In this document: piece after piece, positions 46,437 to 57,064 of the stretch
Position numbering within the stretch: position 1 is the first letter of the stretch
Layout: every line of letters starts with the position of its first letter
Source: Hydrangea macrophylla
Lineage: Eukaryota; Streptophyta; Magnoliopsida; Cornales; Hydrangeaceae
Assembly (NCBI GenBank): GCA_033977485.1
Contig: CM066987.1
Location: 84,563,588-84,627,587, forward strand
Direction: 5' to 3'
Length of the DNA stretch: 64,000 nucleotides
Program-made: the position numbers and the translations under genes
Notes under the pieces: model-generated
The model's input: the letters and a program-made list of their open reading frames with translations, nothing else
The model's database searches: none
Told to the model about the DNA's origin: nothing

Positions 46437-47069
46437 TTGGTCCCTTTAATATACTGCTTTTACAACTTTTGGTGATGTTTAGATGTTCAAACACAACCTT
46501 AAGACATTTATATATTCTATTCTGCGATTCTGTTGGAGAGGACAAAGTACCAATCGATTGAACTTTTCCCAATTGATTGATATCAGTTGAGTCCTAATCG
46601 ATTGGATATATTTCCAATCAATTTCCATTAATTGTAACCCAATGGATTGCCAAAGTTATCAATTGATTGTCTTGGTTTTGGATCCAATCTATTATCATTT
46701 TTACTCAATTGATTGTTATAGTTTTTATCCCAATTGATTGGACCCTTGTCTTAATCGATTGGCAATTGCAGAACATGGTTAGTTCCTCTTGTTTATTATA
46801 TAAAGGGTTCGATTGTTCAATTCTAGATTCGGACTTCCCTTATGCGATCATGGGCTGATCAGGGATAATGTGATAACGAAGATAAGTATGATTAAGAATA
46901 ATGGATTAACGTAATGATGTTAGATACTATACGGTTCATGTATGAGTTCGATATCCGTTCATTTTAATCAGAGTAATCAGGCCATAATGGGGCTGTCATG
47001 TAATTGTTAGTGGTATAACAATAGGTAGGTTTGCTAAGTTCTGGGATGATTACGGGAGGAACTGTTTTC

Positions 47070-47400
47070 CAAACGCGATAGATAAATGAAGGTGTCTATG
47101 ATTTGCAGTGGGTAGGTAAACAGGTGTTCTCAAACGCAGTAGATAAATGAAGGTGTCTATGACTTGCGATGGCTGAGAATATGTAGCTGACGATAAGTCG
47201 TGGGAATAGAATTGATGTGTCAATGCTCGAAGCGTTAAATCCCTGACATGCGGTGGACTGTGCATATGTTCTTAAAAGCGGGGTATGGACTAACGTATTA
47301 TCTATGACTTTCGGTGTACGTAGTAGATGACCTCTATGACTTGCGGTGTTACGCGGTAGATGGTATCTATGACTTGCGGTGACGCAGTAGACAGAGCATT
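47070..47400 (+). repeat. Degenerate tandem repeats in the element D LTR
   Basis: GATAAATGAAGGTGTCTATGA and CTATGACTTGCGGTG words recur about six times at irregular spacing (~40-75 bp). The position relative to the Tyr-rich exon matches that of the arrays in C and F. Confidence 0.8.
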
Positions 47401-47667
47401 GGGGTATCCAGGAGTTTTACAATCAAGTCCGTTCCAAGGGTTAGTATGTGCTGATTTGTTATTACAAGATGATAAGGGTTGATTAAACGACATTGTAATA
47501 AAGAAAAAGATATTATTGCAACACTATATCTTAGACACTTCCATAACTTGTTATTACGTTATATCATTGGTACCCTGTGAGTTTCTATTCACTCAGCTCT
47601 CAGTAATCTGACGAGCGTTATTGCTTAGACATTCTCTAGCCAGATTACCCTGCCCCTCTTAATGTAG

Positions 47668-47785
47668 GTGATGATGCGTACGACGATGGCTACTACCCGG
47701 AGGGGATTATGCTGCGGGTGGCCCCACTAATGACGATTATGCAAGGGAAGAATGCTACGCTGACGACTATCGTTACGCCAGCTAG
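47668..47785 (+). pseudogene. Element D Tyr/Asp-rich LTR exon candidate, frameshifted, ending Tyr-Ala-Ser
   Basis: After TAG at 47665-47667 the frame reads GDDAYDDGYYPEG. One base must be skipped to continue with DYAAGG...NDDYAREECYADDYRYAS and TAG at 47783-47785. The composition and the YAS end match the exons in C, E and F. A stop lies 28 bp before the donor in the corresponding upstream frame. Confidence 0.5.
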
Positions 47786-48072
47786 AGATGAAGAAGTTAG
47801 AACTAGTTTATATTTTTGTTGTTTCTGTTGAACTTTTAGCAACGGGTACTTGGGCATATGTTGTCTCTAGACCTGTTGTGATCTTGAGGATCACTCTGAT
47901 GTTTATAATAGATACAACTGTTATTATATTCAGTTTGATTATGTTGTTGTTCTTATTCATTAGTTGACTAGTACTGTGTAGTGTGGATCATTATTGACTT
48001 TCACCCGTCATTACATATGGACCCAAAAAGGAAATTAATTTTTCTCTATTTTTGGTGTTCTGGGGCATGACA

Positions 48073-48681
48073 CATACTATCATGTTATATACTTATCAAA
48101 TGTCCAGTTCGAGATATTTGTTGTACTTGTATAATATTTCTTGTATTAAGAGTTATCGGTTAAACCAACTCACTTAGCCTCATAAACTAATGGCTCTACT
48201 GCACTGGACATATTACGTCTAGGTCATAATGAAGAAGCCTATCCAGGCAATCATGAAGAAGAGTATCACAATCCTCAAAAGGGGGACTATCAGGAAAGTT
48301 ATCCTGAGGGGGACTATTCTGAAGAGTACATTGATGAAGGGCAGGGATATGCTAGCTGAACAGAAGAATCTAGTCTATTATCATATTAGGATTTCCTTTA
48401 CGCTTTAAAACTATCTTTTGCTTGTTATAATAACTTAAGTGGCGTCGATTTCCCAAACTTATATTTTGTGATTTTCTTTTAGAACTATTGTAATAACCTA
48501 GTAGTAAACACTTAAATTTCCCCCATGAATACCATTAAACGTTTTTATAATTCCTTCTTATTTTACAACCATGTTAGAATACTCGCAAGGACATGTCAGT
48601 CTCTTGTAACTAGTCATGGCTCACAGATTCGAAAAGGAAAATTTTATTTCCCTCTAATTTTCCCTACTCTAAGGCATGACA
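48073..48681 (+). repeat. Element E 5' LTR, 3' fragment
   Basis: It ends TTCCCTACTCTAAGGCATGA then CA, next to an initiator-Met site, and carries the Tyr-rich exon at 48223-48359. Confidence 0.82.
48223..48359 (+). CDS. Element E Tyr/Glu-rich LTR exon candidate ending Tyr-Ala-Ser
   Basis: Following CTAG (48219-48222), an uninterrupted frame of about 45 codons reads GHNEEAYPGNHEEEYHN, then GDYQESYPEGDYSEEYIDEG and QGYAS-stop (TGA 48357-48359). It has eight Tyr and fourteen Glu/Asp in 45 residues. It lies 322 bp from the LTR end. The frame is also open upstream for some codons (TALDILRL), as in element C (MALDIRRP), so the true left boundary is unclear. Confidence 0.55.
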
Positions 48682-48688
48682 GGATTTT

Positions 48689-48700
48689 TGGTATCAGAGC
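48689..48700 (+). other. Element E primer binding site
   Basis: A perfect TGGTATCAGAGC (initiator-Met tRNA complement) lies seven bases after the LTR end, the same spacing as in element C. Confidence 0.93.
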
Positions 48701-49179
48701 ATAAACCCAACCAGAAGAGTGGGGCGGTCCCACACTAGGACGCTTGGCCATTAAGGAAGGTGGATTGTGACGACCAAGAGCCAATACTCCTGAGGCAGGA
48801 AGGCCAAGATGGATAAGGTGAGGTTGGGTATGGGGGCTTGTCCCACATCTCCTGGGGTAAAGTTCATGGACTAGTTTATAAGGATTAACCGCCCCTCTAT
48901 ATGCAACAAGGACTTTTAAAATTGTGAGGGAGCTAAAACACAAATGAACTTCGTAGTTAAATGTGCTACTGCCATAGCAATATTGGGAATGGGTGACCTC
49001 CTGAAGCAATGACCGATGCTAAAATAGTTTTCTTCCAAGCAGGTAGTATGGAGTACCAAAGAAAACATGACGCCGAAGGTGGAGAGCATAGGACCACTAT
49101 GTATAGGAAGGTCACTTCCTGAGGTCCAGCCTGTATTGGTGTCACCATCAGGCACAGTGCCCATAAGAAGATAAGAAGG
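48701..49179 (+). other. Element E leader
   Basis: I see no supported gene. A GTCCCACATCTCC block followed by TTTATAAGG (near 48838-48880) resembles a promoter-like segment seen in plant repeats. Minus-strand open frames here have no recognisable features. Confidence 0.5.
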
Positions 49180-49771
49180 TTGATAAAATGTTTCTCCCTT
49201 GAGAAATATGTCCCTAGGACTGTATACCATAAAGTTGTAACCCCTTATACTATGTCAATAGAGGTGAATGAGATTTCTTACACTCTCAATAACCTTACGA
49301 CAGATGATCAAGAAGAATCACAAGTTGAGATAGCACCTTTTGTGATCCCACCAATCCAATAGAAATTTTGAATGATGGGAAAATGGAGATAGATCTAGCT
49401 AAGAAAAATTTGATAGAAAATGGGACATTGTACTTGTATGATCCCGATTGGCTGATAGGTTGGGATAATGAATGATGGATGTCAAGGACCCCTTCCAGAG
49501 AAGATTGTGACTTCAGGGAAATTTCTGCAACTAGAAGACTAAATGCCCTAGTTAGGTTATCTTTTGATTAGTTTTGTATTGGGATTGTAGTCCCACATTT
49601 TTGGCGGAAGTATATGTAAAACTTGTATTGGAATTCCTCTCTTGTAATATCTTTCTTACTAATGAAAACCTATCCTTTACGTTTAAACTGGATGTCTACC
49701 TATATTTGTAATATTCGTCTATATAATTCTCCTTAGATATGTCTGACTAAAAGATATAAGATTGACCACTA
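49180..49771 (+). other. Element E interior, decayed possible coding sequence
   Basis: A 60-codon frame (MSIEVNEISYTLNNLTTDD and IAPFVIPPIQ) is followed, in another frame, by EIDLAKKNLIENGTLYLYD and further stops. The block near 49560-49690 (GGATTGTAGTCCCAC, TTGTAATATCTTTC) reads like a 3' untranslated end. No family is recognised. Confidence 0.35.
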
Positions 49772-49772
49772 G

Positions 49773-50849
49773 ATGATAAACCTTAAGATACTTCGAATTA
49801 TTGCCCATACCAAGATAGTTTCTTTTAATACAGGTAAAATAGAACCCACCTACATTCCTGATGACTTCAGAGGGCGTCTAATCTTTCCCGATCGTATAGT
49901 GCCAGTGAACCTAAACATGTATCATCACAAGATACGGCAAATCGCTTGGGATAGGGAAAAGAGAAACCTGTGAATAGATATGAGTAAACATAATATCAAT
50001 GATCCAAAAATTGTACGCCTAGAAGCTATCTATGATGCTGAGATCATCAAGAAGGTTCATGATGAAATGATAAAGTTACTCAAGGACCCTGATGATTTCC
50101 AAAAGATGTATACTAGTGCTTATTGGATGCCCCTATCGCCTCCAGTATTTTCCCAACAACCCCCTCCTTTCCAAGGAATACCTATGAACCAGACACAATT
50201 CGAACAATTGGGCTACCATGTCAACGATGACTTCAGGGGACACACGATTTACCCCAATGGCATCAAACCAACTTATCCCAAGGGATTCCTAGAAAACATA
50301 AAACTAAATTCTCGTCAATGCCTCCGAGGCGGATTGAGAGTCTGACACCTTTTGTACCACACCTTTGACCCTCACCAACTTCAAGTTAAGGCCATTTATA
50401 CCTCATATACCCAAGGATTAATGCACAAAGAAATAAGGAGACTAGCAATGGATGACAACATCTTCCAACCACTAGTGAACCAAATACTACGAGAACCATC
50501 ACTCCACCAGAAGGACAACCTTGTCTTGGCACCTATTGAGAATGTCCCTGCAAAAGTAGCACCCCTAATAGTAGAGCCTACTGTAAACCCTAACAATGCA
50601 GTTATGTCCGATGATGAATCGGATATGTATTTGGAAGAAGAGGATGATGAAGAGGGAGATCCTAAAGAAGAGGACCCTAAAGAGGAGAATCCCAAAGAAA
50701 ACAAAGGAGAAGAGAAACCTAAACATGCAGTACCCCTTCATCCTATATGGGATGTTATAGCTGACAATGAAGAGCCTGAGATGGCTCCGTTGATTGTTGA
50801 GATCCTAGCACCACACGTGACAGGCCCTCATTCTATGTGGCCTCAATAG
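49773..50849 (+). pseudogene. Unrecognised ORF with two stops and an internal DDFRG repeat
   Basis: From ATG 49773 one frame runs 359 codons, interrupted only by stops at 49971-49973 and 50343-50345. It contains two similar segments about 120 residues apart: PDDFRGRLIFPDRIVPV and NDDFRGHTIYPNGIKPT. Between them are a Pro/Gln stretch (LSPPVFSQQPPPFQGIP) and IYDAEIIKKVHDEMIKLL. The C-terminal third is strongly acidic (50620-50720, repeated DPKEE/NPKEN). It matches none of Gag, protease, RT, integrase or plant mobile domain as far as I can tell. It could be an accessory gene of element E or captured host sequence. Confidence 0.5.
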
Positions 50850-51164
50850 TAGAAATGCCCGTGGACGATGTCACGCCCCGACGTAGAATAAATCAGGAAA
50901 GTGTTTCATTTCCTTTATGGACTCGTAGGTCGTGATAAGTGTAAGTGACCAATTATCCCTTCAACAAATAACTTAATAGCATTTCTAAAAGCTGAGGATA
51001 CTAATAAACTTAAAACTCCAAATTAAAACCTTACTAAACTATTACATCAGTCATTGTCTTAGGCACAAACCGCCTTATTCAAAATCTAATATAGAGTCTA
51101 TTACATCTCTGAAAAGTAAAACATAAGAAAATATAAAACAGCCCTCCTGGAAAGTCTCCTGCCT

Positions 51165-51202
51165 CTAACTAGCATAGTCAAAATACTCTAGTTGCTCCTG
51201 AC
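51165..51202 (-). CDS. Element F short LTR exon candidate ending Tyr-Ala-Ser
   Basis: After TTTTCCAG (minus strand, ending at 51203) the frame reads QEQLEYFDYAS and stops (TAG at 51167-51165), 296 bp from the LTR end. It is much shorter than in C, D and E but keeps acidic and Tyr residues and the YAS end. Confidence 0.45.
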
Positions 51203-51459
51203 CTGGAAAATATAGACATGGAGCCCAGGGCACATCAACACTGTGAGCTTATGCAAGCTGGTGAGTCAAACAAACATATACTCGCAATGTATATATAAGT
51301 ATATGTAACAACGTCACGAAACAAAAAATCAAGGTACCAACTTCAACATGAATAACATAGGGATATAGTAAGCAATAAATATGTGACTGTGCATGAACAA
51401 TGTATCATCTTATCTTGCTGACTCTTTTCCCTCGACAAACTTGATTTAACCTTACCACT

Positions 51460-51845
51460 ACCTTAGATACTAGAAAGAATATCCACTCAGTATCTGGGTC
51501 ATACACCGCAACATCACTTCAAAAACTAAGAATAATATCCGCTCAGTGTCTGAATCGTATGCCTCAGATACCAGGAATAATATCTGCTCGATATCTGGGT
51601 CGTACACTACACATCACCTCCGATACCAGGAATAATATCTGCTCGATATCGGGATCGTACACAATATCGTCACCTCTAATACTAGGAATACTATCCGCTC
51701 AATAATGGAGTCGTACACTATGCTATCACCTCAGATACCAGGAATAATATCTGCTCGATATCTGGGTTGATCACTACACTGTCGCCTCTGATACCAGGAA
51801 TAATATCTACTCGATATCAGAGTTGCACACAACATCGTCACTCTT
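51460..51845 (-). repeat. Minisatellite of ~60-bp units in the element F LTR
   Basis: About six to seven units share GATACCAGGAATAATATC, then TGCTCGATATCTGGGTCGTA and CACTACACATCACCTC. It lies about 260 bp from the short exon, as in C and D. Confidence 0.9.
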
Positions 51846-52115
51846 TACCCTTTTCATGCTTTCTCACACACCATGCATGTCGACTCAACCTCGACCTTAT
51901 CATGCATGTCAATGTTCATGAATCGTAACACCAGTTATTAAGCAAAAATTAGAATATTCGTACGAATGTAAATCTCAGTCTAATCATTCTTATCCAGTCT
52001 TTTCTTTAAAGTATTCTACAAAAAATAGAATATCTTTCAAACAGTACTTTAAAAACTTTCAAAACCTTTTCCAAACAGTCTCTAGTTGAAAAATGAACAA
52101 ACTATCCAAAATGCC

Positions 52116-52236
52116 CTATCGCGCGAGCAATTGGTCGCATGAGCGGGCAGCACGAGCAATCAGGCTATTTTCATGAAATCCATTAATAATTCTTTTTTGC
52201 CAAAAACTGCACAGGTTGCACGAGCGGGTCACGCGA
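52116..52236 (-). repeat. GC-rich CGAGC cluster in the element F LTR
   Basis: GCGCGAGCAATTGGTCGCAT, GAGCGGGCAGCACGAGCAAT, and later GCACGAGCGGGTCACGCGAG stand out from an AT-rich surround. The place corresponds to that of the palindrome clusters in the C and D LTRs. Confidence 0.65.
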
Positions 52237-52611
52237 GCGAGATGAAGTAGAGTCTTCTTCTTCTTCGTTTTTCCCCTGTTTTGATTTTCAAAATTGAAAT
52301 TGACCCATTTCAGATTCTGTTCCAAACAAGTCATATAATATATGGATCTCTTCAGTTTTCTACATAGATTAAGAATACGCGATTAGATGAAGCTGATATG
52401 GATTGTATCTTTTGAAATTTGCGATTAAAGTATGAGTGACAAAACTTTAAATTAACAATACGTCGTGATATGGATGAATTACTACGCAGTATTCGAACCA
52501 CAGCTTATTGGGACTAAGATCTTTCATTTTTAATTCACGGATTGATTTTGATTGAGTTTCATAAAACTCCAATTTTAAGCTTCAATGGTGAACACGTATA
52601 TGTTCGTATAT

Positions 52612-55600
52612 TGTGGATATCGTAGGCTAATCATGCTTTTTAAATCTTTTCCAAATTCAAATATGAGTCGCCACTTAATTTTTAAAAAAGAAAAATTAAG
52701 AAACCATTCAAAAGGCAAACTAATCTTCTTAGAAACAAGAGATTAACTAGGTTCGGGATTATGGAATGAGAGGGGAAGGAGTCCAACGGACTAAAACACC
52801 CCCTCTCATCCTATCTCGCTATTGACCTCTACTCAACATCCTTTTAATCAAATTACTAACTTAAGTATGCCCTCAACTAATACATATGTATAAATATACA
52901 TTACAAAAGCATGTTGAAAGGGTGTAAAATTACTAATGATAAAAGTCATACAAAACCACGTAATTCAAGTAGCAAGCAAGATGATATGCAATAGAGAACA
53001 AGGAAACTTACTCGGGATCCAACAGCGATATAGAAACGTGCAATGCATAAACAAAATATTAAATCTAAGAAAAGGTCTCTAACGTATATATACACATAAA
53101 CCAAGACCTAATCTAAGGTATCACACATGGATTAGAATATTAATAAAATCAAGAAATAAATAAGCTAGAGAGGAGTTTGAGAAATCATACCTTAATAGCT
53201 CTACAAAACAAAGGATTAGTCCACATGCTTTAAACAAGATATAATATTGAATCCTAAGTAACATTCCTAAACTTCTAGCTTAAATCTATCCAAACATGAA
53301 AGAATTGGCATAATCATGAATTCCATCTAATTAGTTGGAAGCGCAACATCTCTATAGATATACAAGTCTCAACTAGGAGCCAATATAATGTCCACATAGA
53401 GATGACGTAATCCCAACATGATGATCACAAGGAACCCTTAATTATGTTCAACTAACATGGCTTAACACAATACCAGATGATGTCCTAATTACTAGAACTA
53501 ATACATGTGTGATGAATGTATGAATATGAACATGAGTAAGCAATGCACTATTCATTGATTTGGATCATTTAGCCTCTGGATTTAAGTCTAATTAATCATT
53601 ATTAAAACATGGTTTAAGCCCTAGGTCATAGAAAGGTCATTTAGGTTATTATTTATAAAGTTTATTAAATCTGTGACAGAATTCTAAAAATTACAGAGAG
53701 CAGACCAGACTTTCAAAAAAGAAAAATCATATTTTCAACGGTTTGATCTTAATGATTTTTGAGCTTGTTATGCCTCTATGAGTCTAATTTCTAACCCAAA
53801 AAGAAAATTGAAGATCAAACAGTTCAATATTTGGGAATTGGACAAAAACCAGACATCACTCAGAATTTTACAACACTCTGTCCAAAGATTTTGTGTGATT
53901 TTCTAAAAATAGTAAACAAATTCGAATGACTCTAATTGTTTTAGGAGATTTTATTAACACATTAAACTTTATGCAAAAAAGTATTTGAAGTCAGGAATGT
54001 TTGATTAAGGCTCTGATTCATCCATTTTAAAAGGTGTTACAATTTTAAAATTTTGGACAGAGAGTAGCTAGTTTACAAATCCTAAGACCAAACCACCTTA
54101 ATCATGGAATCTCATTAAAAAAAATTCAGTGGTAGATTTTTGTGTTACGAACACTCTCCAATTGGTCTCATTCAATTCCAACAGATCATGATTTAATAAA
54201 AAAAATCCTTGATCAAAATTGGTTTATGAATTCACTGCACCATTGTTGAGTTCATCATTTTTTTTTTGGTTGAGTGTATCAACCAAACCATAGAGGTTGA
54301 CTCATCCTAAGACTAATTCTCCTTCCCATTGATGGTCATTGGAGATTAAAAAAATGACTAATCCATGTGAGTCTCAATGGAACATGGAAAGGATTCCATA
54401 AGACTTCAAAACTAAGCAACCTAAGTCATGAACTAAGACTTGGACCTGCTAATTATATATGGATATGATTATTCTAATTTGAATCACAAGTTCATAGAGA
54501 ATTTAAAAGGCCAACACAAAAGAATCAAATGAGATATTAAGGACCTCATGAATCCCAAGAGAGGGGCACAACAAAAGAAATGAAATCAAAGTTCAAATGA
54601 CATTCCAAGGTAGACTTCTCTTTGTAACTTATTTGGCCTTCAACCTAAGGCTATTTAGATCCAAATCAAATAGAAACATATAGAAGTTCAATCACAATTC
54701 TAGTGGTGTGTGATGAAATGAGATGGGAAGAGACTTTTCAAAATTGTGTAAAAGATCCTAAGTAGTTCTATGAATTGTGATTGAACTTAAATTGAAGACT
54801 AGTCTAGAGTTTACATCCAATTATTCTCAGCTACTTTGTGTTTTTGAGGTCTTCGAAAGGCTTTTCAAGTTCTTCTTCTAACTCTTCCAACTCCTTAATT
54901 TTCTCAATTCTCTCTAAGATTATCCCTAATTATCTCTAAGAACATCATGACTTAAGAGATTCAAGATTTTAAATTCAAGTCTTAAAAAATCAAGATCAAG
55001 ATCCCTTGTAATGGGATATTCATTCCCTTTATATAGGCAAAATTTTTTAAGGGTTTTCAGTGATTTTAAGGTAAAAACCCTAATTTTGGATGTGCTTGTG
55101 TTGGTACAAAATGTACTATTTCAAAAAGCATATATTTGAAAAATGCGACACTTGGTGGAGTTGTCTGCGACACTCAGTAAGTGTCGGACCGGCACTCGTT
55201 AATTGCCGCGATGGCACTCATAGAGTGCCACAGATAACTCGCGAACTGCCGTCTTTTATGCATCTTGTTTACAACTTCTTTTTCTTTTTATTATTCTTTT
55301 CTTCCATTTTATTGCTTCCAGAACTACTTCTATTTTGTGACAATTGGCGAGTTGTCTGCGGCAATCAGTGAGTGCCGATGCGGCACTTACTAAATGCCAG
55401 TTCGGCCGTCAGTGAGTGCCATTGCGGCACCACGTGACTGACACAGGCTTCGCTGCGTGCCATTTTCTTCTATTCTTCCCTTTTTCTCTTTTTTCCTTTT
55501 TCCTTTCTTTTGAATTGAAGAGCCTTTCGAAGAGCTTGAATCACCTTAGAAACCCTACGTTCATTCGGACATTGTGATCATCAGACCTTGAGGTAACACT

Positions 55601-55640
55601 CCCCTTAATGCAACGTTTGGTCAAAATTGGGGTGTCTACA
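52612..55640 (-). repeat. Element G 3' LTR (3029 bp)
   Basis: On the minus strand it starts TGTAGACACCCCAATTTTG and ends GATATCCACA. The AAGTGGCGACTC block near 52668 matches AAGTGGCGACTC in the element A LTR (about 713-724). A TATA box (GCCTATATAAAGG, minus strand) lies at about 55029-55041. GC palindromes lie at 55140-55450. No gene lies inside. Confidence 0.88.
55029..55450 (-). promoter_or_regulatory. Element G LTR promoter candidate: palindrome cluster plus TATA box
   Basis: Upstream (minus sense) of the TATA box lie 17-bp imperfect palindromes: GGCACTCATAGAGTGCC (55214), GGCAATCAGTGAGTGCC (55360), GGCACTTACTAAATGCC (55383) and GGCCGTCAGTGAGTGCC (55404). Confidence 0.6.
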
Positions 55641-55656
55641 GTTGGCCCCTCTTCGA
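55641..55656 (-). other. Element G polypurine tract
   Basis: The minus strand reads GAAGAGGGGCCAAC then TGTAGACACC, the same form as in element A. Confidence 0.85.
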
Positions 55657-56200
55657 CAGAGCTTGTGGAGCAACGCGTGTCACAAGTGAATGACGAAGCC
55701 TGCATGAAGACAAGCCTTTGACCAAATTATCGAATTTAGGTAATAACAAAATGTGATGCAAAAATAGGCGCACAAAAATGGCCTATGCCGATCGTGCTCA
55801 ACGGTGAGCTACCTACGTATCCCTGTAGGAATCAGACCAGGATGTAGTTTGGGCAAAGGGGGACAAACACACAAGCACAAATAGTCATACGGATTAATGC
55901 ACCTATCCTATCATGATGCACGTGCTTGTGCAATGACAGCTGCCAATGCAATTTCATGCTCCAAAAATGAGATGATTGGAGATATTGCTATTTTGATGTA
56001 CCCAGATGTACTCTATGTCCTATGCTATTCAATGCTTGTGGTTACTTTAACTTACATGGGCGAGCTATCTTTAGAACTCGGAGTCTCTTTGACTAATGAG
56101 TTGGTCCTCTTCAAGACACATGGCCATTTTGGCCAAATGGATGAACGCAATTACTTAGGCGGCTCTTCGCGACTTAGGCCCCAATTCCAACGTGATTTGC
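55657..56200 (-). other. Element G 3' untranslated spacer with hairpin motif
   Basis: No gene is supported. The post-pol hairpin motif occurs at 55811-55852 (minus strand CAAACTACATCCTGG ... GGGATACGTAGG). The plus-strand frame at 55897-56205 has no recognisable content. Confidence 0.6.
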
Positions 56201-56204
56201 TTTA

Positions 56205-56335
56205 AATATCCACAGCCCTTCAGCCCTGTTGGATATGTTTGCTCTAAATACTCGCAGCCCTTCAGCTCCGTCGGATATGTTTGCTCTAAATATCCGTAAG
56301 CCTTCGGCCCCGTCAGACGTGTTTGCTCTAAATTC
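56205..56335 (-). repeat. Short tandem array (~57 bp x 2-3) in element G
   Basis: GGATATGTTTGCTCTAAATA followed by a CCCTTCAGC-type block recurs at about 56229, 56273 and 56316. Confidence 0.8.
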
Positions 56336-56354
56336 TTTTATCTTGAGAAATCAA

Positions 56355-56930
56355 TTTTTGAATTTCAAGTTTGAAAGTCCATTAGACTCGATTCTCTCCA
56401 ATTTTCAATACTCAAGAGTCAAATAGACTTAAATCAATCCAAATTTGATTCAATTTTCTAAGTCAAGAGCCAATCGGATTCAAATCAGCTCTATTTTCGA
56501 AAGTCAATTCATTGCCAAGATCAGAAGTCCATCAGACTCAATTCAAAAAATTTCCAAAACGGGAGTCAAATAGACTCGAATCAATTTTTCTAGAATCAAG
56601 AGTCAATCAGACTCAATTTAATTTCAATTTTGAAGATCGGGAATCAAACAGACTCTAAAGAATTTAGTTTTTCTAAGAATTCAAATTTCAAAAATCTGGA
56701 GTCAATTTGACTTGAAAGAATTCTTTTTTTCTAAAATTACGAGTCAATCGAACTCAAAGAATTCAAATTTCAAAAATTTGGAGTCAAATCAACTCGAAAG
56801 AATTCATTTTTCTAAAATTGCGAGTCAACCAGACTCAAAGGATTCAAAAATTCCAAAATCAGGAGTCAAAATCCGCTTAATTTTGAAAATCAAGAGTCAA
56901 TCAAACTAATCCAAACTTATCTTTCAACAT
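56355..56930 (-). repeat. Degenerate AGTCAA-AGACTC repeat field in element G
   Basis: The phrase GAGTCAATCAGACTCAA and variants recur about every 50-60 bp some ten times, separated by A/T-rich filler. It lies where element A has its 162-bp array, but the sequences are unrelated. Confidence 0.75.
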
Positions 56931-57064
56931 TTGAAATCTTGTGGACTTCAAAATTATTTTTCGGGGACCAAAGTTCAAAAGGCGGGCAAACCTTGGGGCC
57001 TTAAACACAAAATTTGGGACCCAATTTGAATTTTGGGGGAAAAACCAACCACTCTTCAGCTGCT

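Larger units (their letters stand above)
44455..48072 (+). mobile_element. Element D: Tekay-like chromovirus, 3' part only
   Basis: It begins mid-integrase right after the B LTR and ends with a 3' LTR. The 5' part must lie left of B, outside the window. Its proteins resemble those of element C but are clearly another family, and its LTR differs except in the shared layout. The LTR end at 48072 is followed by E LTR sequence, so D inserted into E. Confidence 0.85.
45763..48072 (+). repeat. Element D 3' LTR (2310 bp)
   Basis: The end (CTCTATTTTTGGTGTTCTGG, then GGCATGACA) matches the end of the element C LTR. It contains CAATCGATTG clusters (45850-46060 and 46545-46770), a TATA region near 46175, a purine-rich ORF-like stretch (46256-46385), the GTGAGT/ACTCAC hairpin (46421-46436), repeats at 47070-47400 and a Tyr-rich frame ending at 47785. 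Confidence 0.88.
48073..50868 (+). mobile_element. Element E: Tekay-like element, 5' LTR end, primer site and unrecognised interior
   Basis: The segment 48073-48681 is the last 609 bp of a 5' LTR whose earlier part was cut off by element D. The primer site follows. The interior (48701-50868) has no recognisable retrotransposon gene, which would fit a non-autonomous derivative or a captured sequence. Its right end is not defined because element F starts at 50869. Confidence 0.65.
50869..52611 (-). repeat. Element F: Tekay-like LTR, minus strand, interrupted by element G
   Basis: It begins TGTCACGCCCCGACGTAG, the reverse complement of the LTR end shared with C. It carries the same conserved end block (TCCATAAAGGAAATG on the minus strand), a Tyr-containing short frame (51202 down to 51165) and a minisatellite. 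No primer site lies to its left, so this is the 3' LTR or a solo LTR. At 52611 it abuts element G. Only 1743 bp are present against ~2.3-2.4 kb in C and D, so G probably inserted into it. Confidence 0.78.

Noticed and set aside
48644..49230. Minus-strand ORFs of 121 and 104 codons
   Set aside because: They overlap the E leader antisense, have no recognisable motif, and share no homology with other elements here.
50869..52611. Element F as a complete solo LTR
   Set aside because: It is 500-600 bp shorter than its relatives, lacks a convincing TG end on the right, and shows no matching 5-bp duplication. Interruption by G explains it better.
53000..55000. Host gene within the G LTR
   Set aside because: No long open frames or exon-like blocks. 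The stretch is AT-rich and bounded by LTR ends.
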